From Chitinimonas prasina (GTDB taxonomy: Bacteria; Pseudomonadota; Gammaproteobacteria; Burkholderiales; Chitinimonadaceae), in NCBI RefSeq assembly GCF_030160395.1, contig NZ_BSOG01000002.1, positions 1-64,000 of the forward strand: DNA of 64,000 bases, in the 5' to 3' direction. The notes below the pieces were generated by a model that was not told the DNA's origin, made no database searches, and saw only the letters and a list, made by a program, of their open reading frames with translations. A program made the position numbers and the translations under genes. This document shows, one piece after another, positions 51,170 through 60,628 of the stretch. How positions within the stretch are numbered: position 1 is the first letter of the stretch; each line of letters opens with the position of its first letter.

Positions 51170-54100
51170 CGCGATGATCTCCTTCAACGATGCCATATTC
51201 GTTCTCGGACTTGGGCGGGATCAACTCGTCTGCTGTGGTTCGGATGCGCAGGTCGGTAATCAGCTTGTAGAACAGCGGCACAAAGAAGATGGCCAGGAAG
51301 GTGGCCGCTATCATGCCACCCACCACGCCTGTACCTACCGAGGTACGTGCGCCGGCGCCCGCGCCGCTGCTGATGGCCAGCGGCAGCACGCCCAGGATGA
51401 AGGCCATGGAGGTCATGATGATGGGGCGGAAGCGCAGCCGGGCGGCCTCGATGGCGGCAGCCGCCACAGGGTAGCCCTCGTGATGCTTCATCACCGCAAA
51501 CTCCACGATCAGGATGGCGTTTTTGGCTGCCAGGCCTATCAGGGTAAACAGACCGATCTGGAAGTACACGTCATTGGTGTAGCCGCGCAGCTTCACCGCC
51601 ACCAGAGCGCCGAAGATGCCGAACGGCACGGCCAGCAACACGGACAAGGGCAGGGACCATTTCTCATACTGTGCTGCCAGGATGAGGAACACCATGATGA
51701 CGGCCAAGCCCAGTGCCAGCAGGGCTGCACTGGAGACCTTCTTCTCCTGGTAGGCGGCGCCGGTCCATTCATAGCTCACATCGGCCGGCAACATCTTCTT
51801 GGCCAGGGTCTCGAACTCCGCAATGGCCTGACCAGACGAATACCCAGGGCCAGCATTCCCCATCAGCTTGACGGCCGGCAGGTTGTTGTAGCGATCCACG
51901 GTATCGGGGCCGGAGGTGTATTCCACCTTGGCAAAGGCCGATAGCGGCACCATTTCGCCACGCTGGTTCTTCACATACATGCGGCCTATGTCTTCTGGAC
52001 GCTTGCGATACTGGTTGTCGGCACTCATCAGCACCTGCCATGCGCGACCATACTTGTTGAAGTCGTTCACGTAATAGGTACCCAAGGTGCCGGCCAGGGT
52101 ATTGAAGGCATCATTGAGCGATACCCCCAGTGCCTTGGCACGGTCGCGATCCACATCCACATACAACTGCGGCGCATTTGGCTTCCACAGGGTTTGCAGG
52201 CCGCCGCCGCCAGCGAGCACCGTGCTCTGGTGGGATGCACCCATCAGCGGGCCCATGGCTTCGACCAGCTTCTTGCTGCCGCCTTCACCACGGTTCTGCA
52301 GATAGACTTCAAAGCCACCCGTATTGCCCAGGCCGAAGATGGCGGGCGGGTTGAAGGCCAGCACCAGCGCCTCCTTGATGCCACCGGTCTTCATGAACAG
52401 CTCGCCAACCAGCTCCTGGGTGCTGACGTTACGCTCGTCCCAGTGCTTCTGGCTGACAAAGATGGTTGCCGCGTTGTTCTTGAAGCCGCCGCCGATGAAG
52501 TCCATGCCGCTGAAGGCCATGACGTGTTCGTTGGCGGGGTTGGACTGGATCGCGGCAATGACTTCCTTCACCACCTTGTCGGTGCGCTCCAGCGAGGCGC
52601 CATCGGGCAGGAACACCGCACCGATGTAATAGCCCTGGTCTTCATCCGGCACCAAGGAGCCTGGGGTGAGCTTGAACATGCCCACGGTGATGGCCACCAT
52701 GCCCAGGAACAGGAAGATACCCAGCAGCGAGCGCTTCATGAAGAAGGTCACGCCACCGATGTAGTGACCGGTCATGCGATGGAACCAGTCGTTGAACCAG
52801 AGGAAAAAGCGTGCATTTTGCTTGTGCTCGCGCTTGAGCATCAGCACGCACAGGGCCGGGGTCATGGTCAGCGCGACGATGCCTGAGAGCACCACGGCAA
52901 TGGAGATGGTGACGGCAAACTGGCGGTACAACTCGCCGGTCAGGCCACCCAGGAAGGCAATCGGCACAAACACGGCGCATAGCACCAGCACGATGGCGAT
53001 CACCGGCCCGGTCACTTCCTTCATGGCCAGGATGGCTGCTTCACGGGCAGGTAGATGCTGCTCATGCATGATGCGTTCGACGTTCTCCAGCACCACGATG
53101 GCATCATCCACCACAATACCGATGGCCAGTACCATGCCGAACAGCGTCAGCGTGTTGATGGAATACCCCAGCATATGCAGGCCGGCGAAGGTGCCGATCA
53201 GGGATACCGGTACGGCCAGGGTCGGTATCAAGGTGGCGCGCCAGTTCTGCAGGAACAGGAATACCACCAGGAACACCAGCACCATGGCTTCTGCCAGCGT
53301 CTTCACTACTTCCTTGATCGACACTTCCACAAAGCGCGTGGTGTCGTAAGGAATGGCATAGGTCATGCCCTGAGGAAAGCTTTCGGCTGCCTTGGCAATG
53401 GCGGCCTTGACTTCATCACCCACTTGCAGGGCGTTGGAGCCAGGTTGCAGGAACACACCCATCAGCACGGCAGGTTTGCCGTTATAGGTACCGTTGAAGT
53501 CGTTATCCTTGGAACCCAGCTCGATGCGGGCAATGTCTTTCAGGCGCAGCTGGCTACCGTCGCTATTAGAGCGAACGATGACATTCTCGAACTCGGCCTC
53601 GCTCGCCAGGCGGCCCTTGGCGGTTACGGTGTAAACCATTTCCTGCCCGCCACCGGTAGGCGACTGCCCAATCTTGCCTGCGGCGAACTGGGCATTTTGC
53701 TCAGCCAGCGCGGCAGCGACTTCGGGCACGGTGACCTTGAGCTGGGTCATGCGGTCTGGCTTGAGCCAGATACGCATGGCGTAGTCCTTGGCCCCGAAGA
53801 TCTGCACGCTGGTGGTACCTGGTATCTTCTTGATCGAATCCAGCACGTTGAGCGTGATGTAGTTCGACGTATAAAGATCGGTGTAGCGGCCATCAGGCGA
53901 GTAGAAAGCCAGCACCTGCAGGAAGGCAGACGAGCCCTTCTCGACGGATACGCCCTGGCGGCGGACTTCCTCCGGCAGACGGGCATCGGCCTGCTTTACC
54001 CGGTTGTTGACGTTTACCGCAGCGGTATCAGGGTTGGTGCCGATTTCGAAGGTGACGGTGATCTCCACTGCACCATTCGAGGTGGAGGTGGACGACATAT

Positions 54101-54332
54101 ACATCATGCCCTCCACCCCGGTTACTGCGTTTTCGATGGGGGCGGCCACCGTCTCGGCAATGGTTTCGGCCGAAGCACCCGGATAGAAGGCACGGATGGT
54201 GACCACCGGCGGGGCAATCTCGGGGTACTGCGCGATGGGCAGGGCGCGCATCGCCGCCAGACCCGCGAGCACCATGAAAATGGAGATCACGAAGGCGAAG
54301 ATGGGCCTGTCGATAAAGAAGCGTGAAAACAT
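51159..54332 (-). CDS. RND multidrug efflux pump, HAE1 family (AcrB-like)
   Basis: 1057 residues, 12 transmembrane helices and two large periplasmic loops. N-terminal FFIDRPIFAFVISIFMVLAGLAA and QYPEIAPPVVTIRAFYPGASAETI are hallmarks of the HAE1 family. Helix 4 carries the proton-relay pair GIVVDDAIVVLENVER (two Asp). GGLTGELYRQFAVTISIAV and a second-half LIGLAAKNAILIVEFA complete the signature. It trims drugs and toxic compounds using the proton gradient, with the MFP (54345-55577) and OprM-like channel. Confidence 0.97.
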   Translation of the reverse strand: MFSRFFIDRPIFAFVISIFMVLAGLAAMRALPIAQYPEIAPPVVTIRAFYPGASAETIAETVAAPIENAVTGVEGMMYMSSTSTSNGAVEITVTFEIGTNPDTAAVNVNNRVKQADARLPEEVRRQGVSVEKGSSAFLQVLAFYSPDGRYTDLYTSNYITLNVLDSIKKIPGTTSVQIFGAKDYAMRIWLKPDRMTQLKVTVPEVAAALAEQNAQFAAGKIGQSPTGGGQEMVYTVTAKGRLASEAEFENVIVRSNSDGSQLRLKDIARIELGSKDNDFNGTYNGKPAVLMGVFLQPGSNALQVGDEVKAAIAKAAESFPQGMTYAIPYDTTRFVEVSIKEVVKTLAEAMVLVFLVVFLFLQNWRATLIPTLAVPVSLIGTFAGLHMLGYSINTLTLFGMVLAIGIVVDDAIVVLENVERIMHEQHLPAREAAILAMKEVTGPVIAIVLVLCAVFVPIAFLGGLTGELYRQFAVTISIAVVLSGIVALTMTPALCVLMLKREHKQNARFFLWFNDWFHRMTGHYIGGVTFFMKRSLLGIFLFLGMVAITVGMFKLTPGSLVPDEDQGYYIGAVFLPDGASLERTDKVVKEVIAAIQSNPANEHVMAFSGMDFIGGGFKNNAATIFVSQKHWDERNVSTQELVGELFMKTGGIKEALVLAFNPPAIFGLGNTGGFEVYLQNRGEGGSKKLVEAMGPLMGASHQSTVLAGGGGLQTLWKPNAPQLYVDVDRDRAKALGVSLNDAFNTLAGTLGTYYVNDFNKYGRAWQVLMSADNQYRKRPEDIGRMYVKNQRGEMVPLSAFAKVEYTSGPDTVDRYNNLPAVKLMGNAGPGYSSGQAIAEFETLAKKMLPADVSYEWTGAAYQEKKVSSAALLALGLAVIMVFLILAAQYEKWSLPLSVLLAVPFGIFGALVAVKLRGYTNDVYFQIGLFTLIGLAAKNAILIVEFAVMKHHEGYPVAAAAIEAARLRFRPIIMTSMAFILGVLPLAISSGAGAGARTSVGTGVVGGMIAATFLAIFFVPLFYKLITDLRIRTTADELIPPKSENEYGIVEGDHRDEK

Positions 54333-54344
54333 GGGTCAGGTCCC

Positions 54345-55577
54345 TTATTGCTTGGCAGCTGGCGCGTGTTGGGCTGCAGCTGCCTTGGCGGCTTCTTCGG
54401 CGGTTTGCGGCACGATGGGGGCGAAGGGGAAGAAGATGCGGGCCATGCCATCCACAATGACCTTGTCGCCGGCCTTCAGGCCTTGCTTGATCACCCAGCC
54501 ATTCGGTTCTTTGCCATCCAGCCTTACCCAGTCGCCGACAACGACGGGAGTGGGCACGGCAGCGGGCTTGCCATCCTTGCCTGCACCCACGGTGTAGACA
54601 AACTTGCCCTGCGGGCCATCCAGCACGGCGCGCTGGGGTACGGCAATAGCATTGGGGCGGGTGGCGCCGCTGAGCAGCACACGTACAAACTGGCCGGGGC
54701 TCAGTTCATTCTTGGGGTTGGCCAGTTCAGCACGGGTGGAATAGGCGCCGGTATTGTTGTCGGCCTTGTAATCGCTGAAATCCAGTTTGCCGGTTTGTTT
54801 CAGCCATTGGCCGCCGGCCGTCTTCAGCTTCACCACGTAGCCGCCCTCTGGCAACCTCAGGCTACCGGCTTCCAGTTCGGCAGCCACACGGCTGTGATCG
54901 GCTTCCGAGATGGCGAAGTTCACATGGATGGGATCGGTCTGGGCCATGGTGGCCAGCAGGCTGTCACCCTGGGCATTGGCCAAGGCACCTTCAACCTTCA
55001 GCGCACGACCGATGGCGCCAGTTATGGGAGCACGCACATCGGTGTAGCCCAGATCGATATTGCTGGCCCGTGCCTGGGCTTGGGCCGCTTTCAGGCTGGC
55101 ACGGGCTATATCCAGTGCGGATGCTGCGTTGTCGTATTCCTGCTGGCTGACGGCCTTGGCCTCGATCAGCGGCTTGAGCCGGTTGTAATCGCGCTCAGCC
55201 TGCTTGAGTCGGGCTTCTGCTGTGGTCACATTGGCGTCTGCCGCAGCGGCAGCAGCGGCAAACGGGGCTGGGTCGATACGGAACAAGGGCTGGCCGGCCT
55301 TGACCTGGCTGCCTTCGGTGTAAAGGCGCTTGTCAACGATACCGCTGACCCGGGCGCGGATCTCGACTTCACGCGAGCCGGCAGTCTGGCCGGGATATTC
55401 AAAATCAACCGGGACATCGCCTGCCACCAGGGTCTGGTAGGTGACCATGGGTGGCGGAAAGCCTCCGCCGCCTTGCTGGGGGGCCTGGCCGCAGGCAGCC
55501 AGCAGGCCGCTGAGTATCAGTACCGGCGCCAGGCGCTTGGCATGGGGTAAGGAGGGGATGGTGCGTGAGGCGTGCAT
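54345..55577 (-). CDS. RND efflux membrane-fusion protein (AcrA-like lipoprotein)
   Basis: 410 residues. A lipobox (LILSGLLAACGQ) marks it as a lipoprotein. Barrel-sandwich halves are DVPVDFEYPGQTAGSREVEIRARVSGIVDKR and GSQVKAGQPLFRIDPAPF, with a coiled-coil hairpin (AAAAAADANVTTAEARLKQAERDYNRLK) between. It bridges the pump and outer-membrane channel. First gene of the operon, 12 bp before the pump gene. Repressed by the divergent TetR at 55847 through the palindrome at 55769-55782, by analogy with acrR/mtrR. Confidence 0.96.
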   Translation of the reverse strand: MHASRTIPSLPHAKRLAPVLILSGLLAACGQAPQQGGGGFPPPMVTYQTLVAGDVPVDFEYPGQTAGSREVEIRARVSGIVDKRLYTEGSQVKAGQPLFRIDPAPFAAAAAAADANVTTAEARLKQAERDYNRLKPLIEAKAVSQQEYDNAASALDIARASLKAAQAQARASNIDLGYTDVRAPITGAIGRALKVEGALANAQGDSLLATMAQTDPIHVNFAISEADHSRVAAELEAGSLRLPEGGYVVKLKTAGGQWLKQTGKLDFSDYKADNNTGAYSTRAELANPKNELSPGQFVRVLLSGATRPNAIAVPQRAVLDGPQGKFVYTVGAGKDGKPAAVPTPVVVGDWVRLDGKEPNGWVIKQGLKAGDKVIVDGMARIFFPFAPIVPQTAEEAAKAAAAQHAPAAKQ

Positions 55578-55768
55578 GGGTAAGTCCTCGCGATACTAAG
55601 AAAAGAAAGCGCTGGGGCTGGCGGGCCCGGATGCAATGGCGGTAGATAGGCAGCATAGGTAGCACTGCCCGCTACCGCCAAGCGACAGTGTGTATTTCCC
55701 CCACGATACAGTTGGCACTGCACCGTGTGGCCCGCCTGCCAGATTTGACGTAGGAGCGGATTTTAGAT

Positions 55769-55782
55769 ACATACACGTATGT
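55769..55782. promoter_or_regulatory. AcrR/MtrR-like operator
   Basis: ACATAC-AC-GTATGT is a perfect inverted repeat within GATACATACACGTATGTTTG, similar to known AcrR and TtgR sites. It lies between the divergent membrane-fusion and TetR genes, where a shared repressor site is expected. Confidence 0.72.
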
Positions 55783-55846
55783 TTGTAAACACTGCTGACG
55801 CCAGGGTTATTAATTTCTTTGGCGGTACGGCAATATATAATTGGCT

Positions 55847-56485
55847 ATGGCTAGACGAACCAAGGAACAGGCGGCGGAAACGCGCGAGCAGCTGCTGGAT
55901 GCAGCTGAGCGGGTTTTCCATGCAAAAGGGGTGAGCCGCGCCACCCTCGACGATATCGCCCGCGATGCAGGACTGACGCGGGGAGCGGTGTATTGGCACT
56001 TTGATAACAAGACGGCCATCTTCACTGCCATGTGTGACAGGGTGTCGCTGCCCATGCAGGCCATGCTGGACGCACAGGTGGCTGATCCAGGCCCCGACCC
56101 GCTGGGACAGCTGACACGCGACGGCGCCCGCATACTCTGCCTGGTGGCCAATGACAGCCGCACCACGCGGGTATTCGAGATCATTCTGTTCAAGACAGAG
56201 CTGTGCGAGGTGGTGGCTGAGGTCATGGCCGAAGAAGCTGAACGCGCTGCCCGGTGCCGACGCCAATTGAGCACGGTGCTGCAGGCCGCACAGCGCCTGG
56301 GGCAGATTCCTGCCCATGTGAATTGCGATCTGGCTGCCTTTGCCCTGAACAGCTACCTGATAGGCTGCATACGCGAGTGGCTGGAGCTGCGCGAGTTCAA
56401 TCTTGCCGACCAAGCCGAGTGGTTGATGCAAACCTTTTACGCGGGCTTGCAACACGCACCGCCACCGCCTGCCAAAGTCGAGTAA
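55847..56485 (+). CDS. TetR-family repressor of the RND pump
   Basis: About 212 residues. It begins MARRTKEQAAETREQLLDAA, the AcrR/TtgR type, with the helix-turn-helix ATLDDIARDAGLTRGAVYWHF. The C-terminal ligand pocket is of the TetR_C_2 (AcrR/MtrR) kind. ATG 55847 is chosen over an in-frame TTG at 55841. Divergent from the efflux operon; it likely represses it and itself from the palindrome between them. Confidence 0.94.
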   Translation: MARRTKEQAAETREQLLDAAERVFHAKGVSRATLDDIARDAGLTRGAVYWHFDNKTAIFTAMCDRVSLPMQAMLDAQVADPGPDPLGQLTRDGARILCLVANDSRTTRVFEIILFKTELCEVVAEVMAEEAERAARCRRQLSTVLQAAQRLGQIPAHVNCDLAAFALNSYLIGCIREWLELREFNLADQAEWLMQTFYAGLQHAPPPPAKVE

Positions 56486-56620
56486 GCCTACGGCCATATG
56501 CGTTTCCCCCGGTCTGTTTGGCTGCAGTCTGCACAGGGGCTACTGACAACGTGTTGTCAGTAGTTTGCAGGAACACCGGGTGAGCGTGGACCTATCTCAC
56601 TGCATACGGCTGCAGAAATA

Positions 56621-56809
56621 GTGCGTGTTCTCCCCCAAACGGAGGATTCGCAAAAGATCACGCCGCGATATATTCCATCTCGTAGTGACATGTCAGTAGA
56701 TGAAATCATCACGGCAGCGCTAAGGAACACCAAGAGGAGGAGGACCTCGCATCCGTTGCAGCAAGGCCTGGCCAATTTGGCGCCGATGGCGACGGTAGGT
56801 GGTGCATAG
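56621..56809 (+). CDS. Possible hypothetical 62-residue protein
   Basis: A GTG-start frame at 56621; an inner ATG lies at 56690. Sequence includes TPRYIPSRSDMSVDEIITAALRNTKRRRTSHP, where the basic run may contact nucleic acid. No ribosome-binding site is obvious and no family is recognised. It fills part of the 575-bp gap between tetR and the heat-shock gene, ahead of a strong terminator (56864). Confidence 0.3.
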   Translation: MRVLPQTEDSQKITPRYIPSRSDMSVDEIITAALRNTKRRRTSHPLQQGLANLAPMATVGGA

Positions 56810-56863
56810 ATGGGTATAGATTCTGATACGTGAAACCGGCCCGATACGCGGGCTGGATAGTTG

Positions 56864-56900
56864 AAAAAAGGCGGTGATCGGCGACGGTTATCGCCTTTTT
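56864..56900 (+). terminator. Intrinsic terminator
   Basis: AAAAAAGGCG with an interrupted stem pairs with TCGCCTTTTT; T-run follows on the plus strand. It separates the preceding gene(s) from the heat-shock region. Confidence 0.7.
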
Positions 56901-56965
56901 ATATGGCTGTAGCGGCAAGGTGCTGGTAGCTGCTCGGTGCTGCCAGGATTTTTGAAAAGATCACG

Positions 56966-56991
56966 CTTGAAATCCGAAAACACGTTCATAT
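56966..56991 (+). promoter_or_regulatory. Candidate sigma-32-like promoter of the heat-shock gene
   Basis: CTTGAAA (56966-56972) and CATAT (56987-56991) echo the sigma-32 elements CTTGAAA and CCCCATnT. The spacing is about 2 bp shorter than usual and only part of the -10 consensus is kept. Confidence 0.4.
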
Positions 56992-56992
56992 C

Positions 56993-57061
56993 TTCCTCTT
57001 GCGGGTGCTCAACGGAGGCCCGCCAACAACCGATATCGCTTGCTATCAGAGGATATGAACC
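56993..57061 (+). promoter_or_regulatory. Candidate ROSE-like RNA thermometer
   Basis: This leader has two hairpins: GCGGG/CCCGC (57001-57023) and ATATC/GATAT (57033-57037 with 57052-57056). The second holds TTGCT (57040-57044) opposite the Shine-Dalgarno AGAGGA (57048-57053). ROSE thermometers upstream of ibpA-type genes likewise pair a U(U/C)GCU with the AGGA and melt on heating. The pairing is weak by simple rules, so this is a hypothesis. Confidence 0.45.
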
Positions 57062-57514
57062 ATGCAAAACTTCGACTTCTCCCCCCTGTATCGTTCCGCC
57101 ATAGGTTATGACCGCCTGGCCCACATGATGGATGAGGCGCTGCGCAATGATGCACAGCCCAGCTATCCCCCCTACAACATCGAGTTGCTGGGCGACGACC
57201 AGTACCGTATCTCCATGGCGGTTGCCGGCTTTGACCGTAGCGAACTGGATATCGAGATAGAGCGCGACACGCTCAAGGTGGTCGGCCGCAAGCAACGCGC
57301 CGATGCCAAGCCCACCTTTCTGCACAGAGGCATTGCTACCCGCGACTTCGAGCACCGCTTCCGCCTGGCCGATCATGTAAAGGTCGTCAGCGCCGCTCTC
57401 GAGAATGGCCTGCTCAATATCGAGCTGGTGCGAGAGATCCCCGAGGTGCTGAAACCGCGAAAGATCGCCATTGATGGCGACAATGTGCATATGCTGGAGC
57501 GCAGGGCTGCATAA
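57062..57514 (+). CDS. Small heat-shock protein, IbpA/Hsp20 family
   Basis: 150 residues. MQNFDFSPLYRSAIGYDRLAHMMDEAL and the alpha-crystallin domain YNIELLGDDQYRISMAVAGF through FEHRFRLADHVKVVSAALENGLLNIELVREIPE are standard for IbpA/HspA class proteins. It is an ATP-independent holder of unfolded proteins in the cytosol. A heat-type promoter and a possible RNA thermometer lie upstream. Confidence 0.95.
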   Translation: MQNFDFSPLYRSAIGYDRLAHMMDEALRNDAQPSYPPYNIELLGDDQYRISMAVAGFDRSELDIEIERDTLKVVGRKQRADAKPTFLHRGIATRDFEHRFRLADHVKVVSAALENGLLNIELVREIPEVLKPRKIAIDGDNVHMLERRAA

Positions 57515-57538
57515 GACCTAGCACATTGATGGATAACA

Positions 57539-57565
57539 CTATGGCCGGGATATCCCCGGCCATAG
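57539..57565 (+). terminator. Hairpin after the heat-shock gene
   Basis: CTATGGCCGGG and CCCGGCCATAG pair perfectly over 11 bp, 24 bp after the stop. The T-run (TCATTTG) is weak. Confidence 0.65.
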
Positions 57566-57741
57566 TCATTTGAGCTGGCTTTAGCGGTTGAAGCGGCGCT
57601 CATGGTGAAAGTGTTACTGAGGGCAGTGCCTACTCAAGCGAGCAGATTGGCCTTGTATATATCCCTACTGGTTGTAGGCTTATTGAGCCCACGTGGCGCA
57701 GGAGGCGCGCCGGGCCTGTAACCCAAACGGAGCTGGATGCC

Positions 57742-59325
57742 ATGAGAAAAAACCTGCCTGTCACCGAGGTGGAGCGTCATCTTGACCCCAAACGCCCGGT
57801 GGTCACCAAGACCGATCTGAAGGGCATTATTCGTTATGCCAACCCGGCATTCATCGAGATCAGTGGTTTCCAGAAAGAAGAACTACTGGGGAGTTCACAC
57901 AATCTCATCCGTCATCCGGACATGCCACCTGAAGCCTTCGCCGACATGTGGCGTACTCTTCAGTTGGACTTGCCCTGGCGAGGCCTCGTTAAGAACCGCT
58001 GCAAGAATGGCGATTTCTATTGGGTAGAGGCCTATGCCACCCCGCTCTACGAGCAGGGGAAGAAAGTGGGCTATATGTCGGTCCGCAACCGTCCTGATAT
58101 CGCCGAGGTCAGGCGCGCCGATGCCCTTTACCGCGCCGTAAACCAGAAGCAGCTAGCTTTTCCTGCTACGCGTGCGGCACGTCGGATACCCATGGCGGCC
58201 CGCATGCTGGCATTGGCGCTTATACCGGTACTGCTGATGGATGGCTTGCCACTGTTGGGTAGCCCGTTCTGGCTGACTGCCTTTACCGGACTCATTGTAG
58301 CGGGCGGTTTGGGTGTGTGGACATGGCTGGGCATGCAAGTACCGTTGCAGCGAGCCGACTTGGCCTTGCGCAAGCTGTCTGAGGGCGACTTTCGTTTTGA
58401 GTTGAATACCGATGCAGCCCGTGAATATGCGCAGCTACTGAATGGCCTTAAGTCCATGCAGATCAATTTGCGCGCCGTCATGTCCGACGTGGTCTCTGCG
58501 GCAGACTGCGTCAGCGACCAGTCCCGCTCGGTAAACCAGGAGGTGGCGGATGTGGTGCATCGGGGTAACCAGCAGTCCGATGGCATTGCCAGTGTGGCGG
58601 CGGCATTGGAGCAGTTATCTGTCTCGGTGAATGAAATTTCCGAGGCAACCGCACGTAGCTCACACCATGCGCAAACCACCATGACGCTGGTGGGGGAGGG
58701 GGTGGGTGCCATGCGTTCTTCCCTGTCGGTCAGTCATGAGCTGGTGGAGCGAGTACACGGTGCACAGACCGTCATTGATCAGTTGAGCCACGAGGTATTG
58801 GCCATCAACAAAGTGACCCTGACCATCAAGGAAATTGCCGACCAGACCAATCTGCTGGCACTCAATGCCGCAATCGAAGCGGCGCGGGCTGGTGAAGCCG
58901 GGCGCGGTTTTGCAGTGGTGGCGGACGAGGTGCGCAAGTTGGCTGAACGTACCACGCAAAGCACCACCGAAATCGCTACTACCATAGATCGTATCGTGGG
59001 TCAGACCCATACTGCGCTAGCGGCCATGCAACTTGCGACAGGCAAGGTGGAGGAGAGCACCCGCTTTATACATCAGAGCCATGCTGCGCTGGATGCGATC
59101 AAGGCCTCCAGTGAGGAGGTGTCTGCGTCAGCTCAGGATATTGCCAACATGCTGAGCCAGCAAAGCCAGGCCTCGGGTGAGGTTGCCCGTAGCATGGAGC
59201 GCATGAGTGCACTGACCGAAGAGAACAGCAATAGCATGGGGGCGGCTGGCGGTTCGGTGGAGCAGCTATCGGAAACTGCAGGAGAGCTGCACCTGCTGGT
59301 CAAGCATTTCGAGCGGGGCTTGTAG
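57742..59325 (+). CDS. Aer-like methyl-accepting chemotaxis protein with PAS domain
   Basis: 527 residues. The N-terminal PAS (residues ~18-115) begins [23 protein letters not shown] and carries the [18 protein letters not shown] motif of Aer, an FAD sensor of redox state. Two hydrophobic helices (~150-195) anchor it without a periplasmic domain. A short HAMP-like region precedes the signalling domain with [38 protein letters not shown]. It likely gives energy or aerotaxis signals through CheA. The gene stands alone. Confidence 0.93.
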   Translation: MRKNLPVTEVERHLDPKRPVVTKTDLKGIIRYANPAFIEISGFQKEELLGSSHNLIRHPDMPPEAFADMWRTLQLDLPWRGLVKNRCKNGDFYWVEAYATPLYEQGKKVGYMSVRNRPDIAEVRRADALYRAVNQKQLAFPATRAARRIPMAARMLALALIPVLLMDGLPLLGSPFWLTAFTGLIVAGGLGVWTWLGMQVPLQRADLALRKLSEGDFRFELNTDAAREYAQLLNGLKSMQINLRAVMSDVVSAADCVSDQSRSVNQEVADVVHRGNQQSDGIASVAAALEQLSVSVNEISEATARSSHHAQTTMTLVGEGVGAMRSSLSVSHELVERVHGAQTVIDQLSHEVLAINKVTLTIKEIADQTNLLALNAAIEAARAGEAGRGFAVVADEVRKLAERTTQSTTEIATTIDRIVGQTHTALAAMQLATGKVEESTRFIHQSHAALDAIKASSEEVSASAQDIANMLSQQSQASGEVARSMERMSALTEENSNSMGAAGGSVEQLSETAGELHLLVKHFERGL

Positions 59326-59352
59326 GGGTATCTTGGTCGGTGCATTGTTATC

Positions 59353-59637
59353 ATGGCGGGGATGACTCTGGTGTATCTATTCCTGCTTTCTTTGCTGCTA
59401 AGCGCGGTCAGCCTGGCGGCCTATGCGTGGGACAAGGCCATGGCGGTACGGGCTGGACGTCGTATTCCGGAGCGTCACCTGCACCTGCTGGCAGCGTTAG
59501 GTGGCTGGCCAGGTGCACTGCTGGCGCAGCGATGGCTACGCCATAAAAACCGTAAGGTCGGGTTTCAGCTTGTTTTCTGGTTGTCGGTCCTGCTCAACCT
59601 GTCTGGCTGGGCGGGCTATTACTGGCTAGCAAGCTGA
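59353..59637 (+). CDS. DUF1294 family membrane protein
   Basis: 94 residues. Two or three hydrophobic helices frame [47 protein letters not shown], the DUF1294 core in which the DK and RHKxxK residues are conserved. Some members of this family carry a cold-shock domain at the N-terminus; this one does not. Function unknown. Confidence 0.88.
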   Translation: MAGMTLVYLFLLSLLLSAVSLAAYAWDKAMAVRAGRRIPERHLHLLAALGGWPGALLAQRWLRHKNRKVGFQLVFWLSVLLNLSGWAGYYWLAS

Positions 59638-59727
59638 ACGCCCTTTTGTGCGCCGACCCATGGGACGCTTTCTGATGCCGAGGTTCAGGCGCGGTTTGGA
59701 GAAGCGCCCCATGGACAACCGCTACGC

Positions 59728-60507
59728 TCAATAGCCCACGCCCAGAATGATGTTGCCTGCGGCGATATGCGCTGTGACAGGTTGGTGCGTTGGCCAAGCC
59801 TCCACTTTGTCTACCTGGGCTACCAGGCTGAGACCATTGCTCAGCAAGACGGCGACTTCTGCCTGCCCTGACTCACGCAGCAAGGGGCTGATATGGCCGT
59901 GCAGGGTATTGTCACCCGGCACCTCTGACCGATTGTGCCCGGCAGTCAGGCGTACCCAGGAGGCTTTGACCAGGGCCGCAACAGCGCTGCCGGGCCTTAG
60001 CTCCAGCAATTCGGTGCTCTCGCGGGTGATGGTGGCAAGTAGGGTGAGATCGCCTGGCAGGGTAAGCGTGATCTCATCATTGCTAAGTCCCGGCGCAATA
60101 TGGCTGACCGTGCCATAGAGCTGATTGCGGGCACTGGTTTTAAGCATGAGCTTACGCAGCGTTTGCAGGCTGCTCTTGGCGTCGGGCAGGGCAGCCAGAT
60201 CGCGCAGCAGGCTACGCTGCAATTGTTCCATGGCGCGATAGACGCTGATCAGGTGTCGCCCGGAAGGAGTTAACTGGGCGCCGCCGCCCCCTTTGCCACC
60301 GATATTGGTACTGACCAACGGGGTTTCGCTCAATCCATTCAAATCATCCAGCGCATTCCAGGCACCGCGATAGCTGAGCCCTGCCGCCTTGGCGGCCTGG
60401 CTTATGGAACCGCTCTCGGCGATGGCTTCCAATAGCAGTATGCGGTTGGCAGGTATGGGCGAGCCGCCTTCGGTGCCCAGTGCAGGGATCAGCGGCAGGG
60501 TAGCCAT
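59728..60507 (-). CDS. modE: Molybdate-dependent regulator ModE
   Basis: 259 residues. N-terminal winged helix: LLEAIAESGSISQAAKAAGLSYRGAWNALDDLN, with GGKGGGGAQLTPSGRHL. Two Mop (TOBE) domains at ~125-255 bind molybdate: RNQLYGTVSHIAPGLSNDEITLTL and the second half. ModE with molybdate represses mod genes. Divergent from modA over the palindrome at 60559-60604, its probable operator. Confidence 0.95.
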   Translation of the reverse strand: MATLPLIPALGTEGGSPIPANRILLLEAIAESGSISQAAKAAGLSYRGAWNALDDLNGLSETPLVSTNIGGKGGGGAQLTPSGRHLISVYRAMEQLQRSLLRDLAALPDAKSSLQTLRKLMLKTSARNQLYGTVSHIAPGLSNDEITLTLPGDLTLLATITRESTELLELRPGSAVAALVKASWVRLTAGHNRSEVPGDNTLHGHISPLLRESGQAEVAVLLSNGLSLVAQVDKVEAWPTHQPVTAHIAAGNIILGVGY

Positions 60508-60558
60508 GGGGCTTGGGGTAGGCTGTAGATGGGCATGACATCATTGTAGGGCACTTGG

Positions 60559-60604
60559 TCACTTAGTATCGCTATGTAGTAAGCTACATAGCGATACTGA
60601 GTGA
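60559..60604. promoter_or_regulatory. ModE operator
   Basis: The arms TCACTTAGTATCGCTATG (continuing TAG) and their partner pair at 20 of 21 positions around TAAG, a 46-bp near-perfect palindrome. Its core ATCGCTATGTA-N6-TACATAGCGAT fits the known ModE site ATCGnTATATA-N6-TATATAnCGAT. It lies between modE and modA and can control both. Confidence 0.9.
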
Positions 60605-60628
60605 CAGCCCATCTTTGGAGTGGTGTAC

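Noticed and set aside
53055-54326. 423-codon plus-strand frame opposite the RND pump
   Set aside because: It mirrors the pump gene, with a His/Gly-rich composition typical of an antisense frame.
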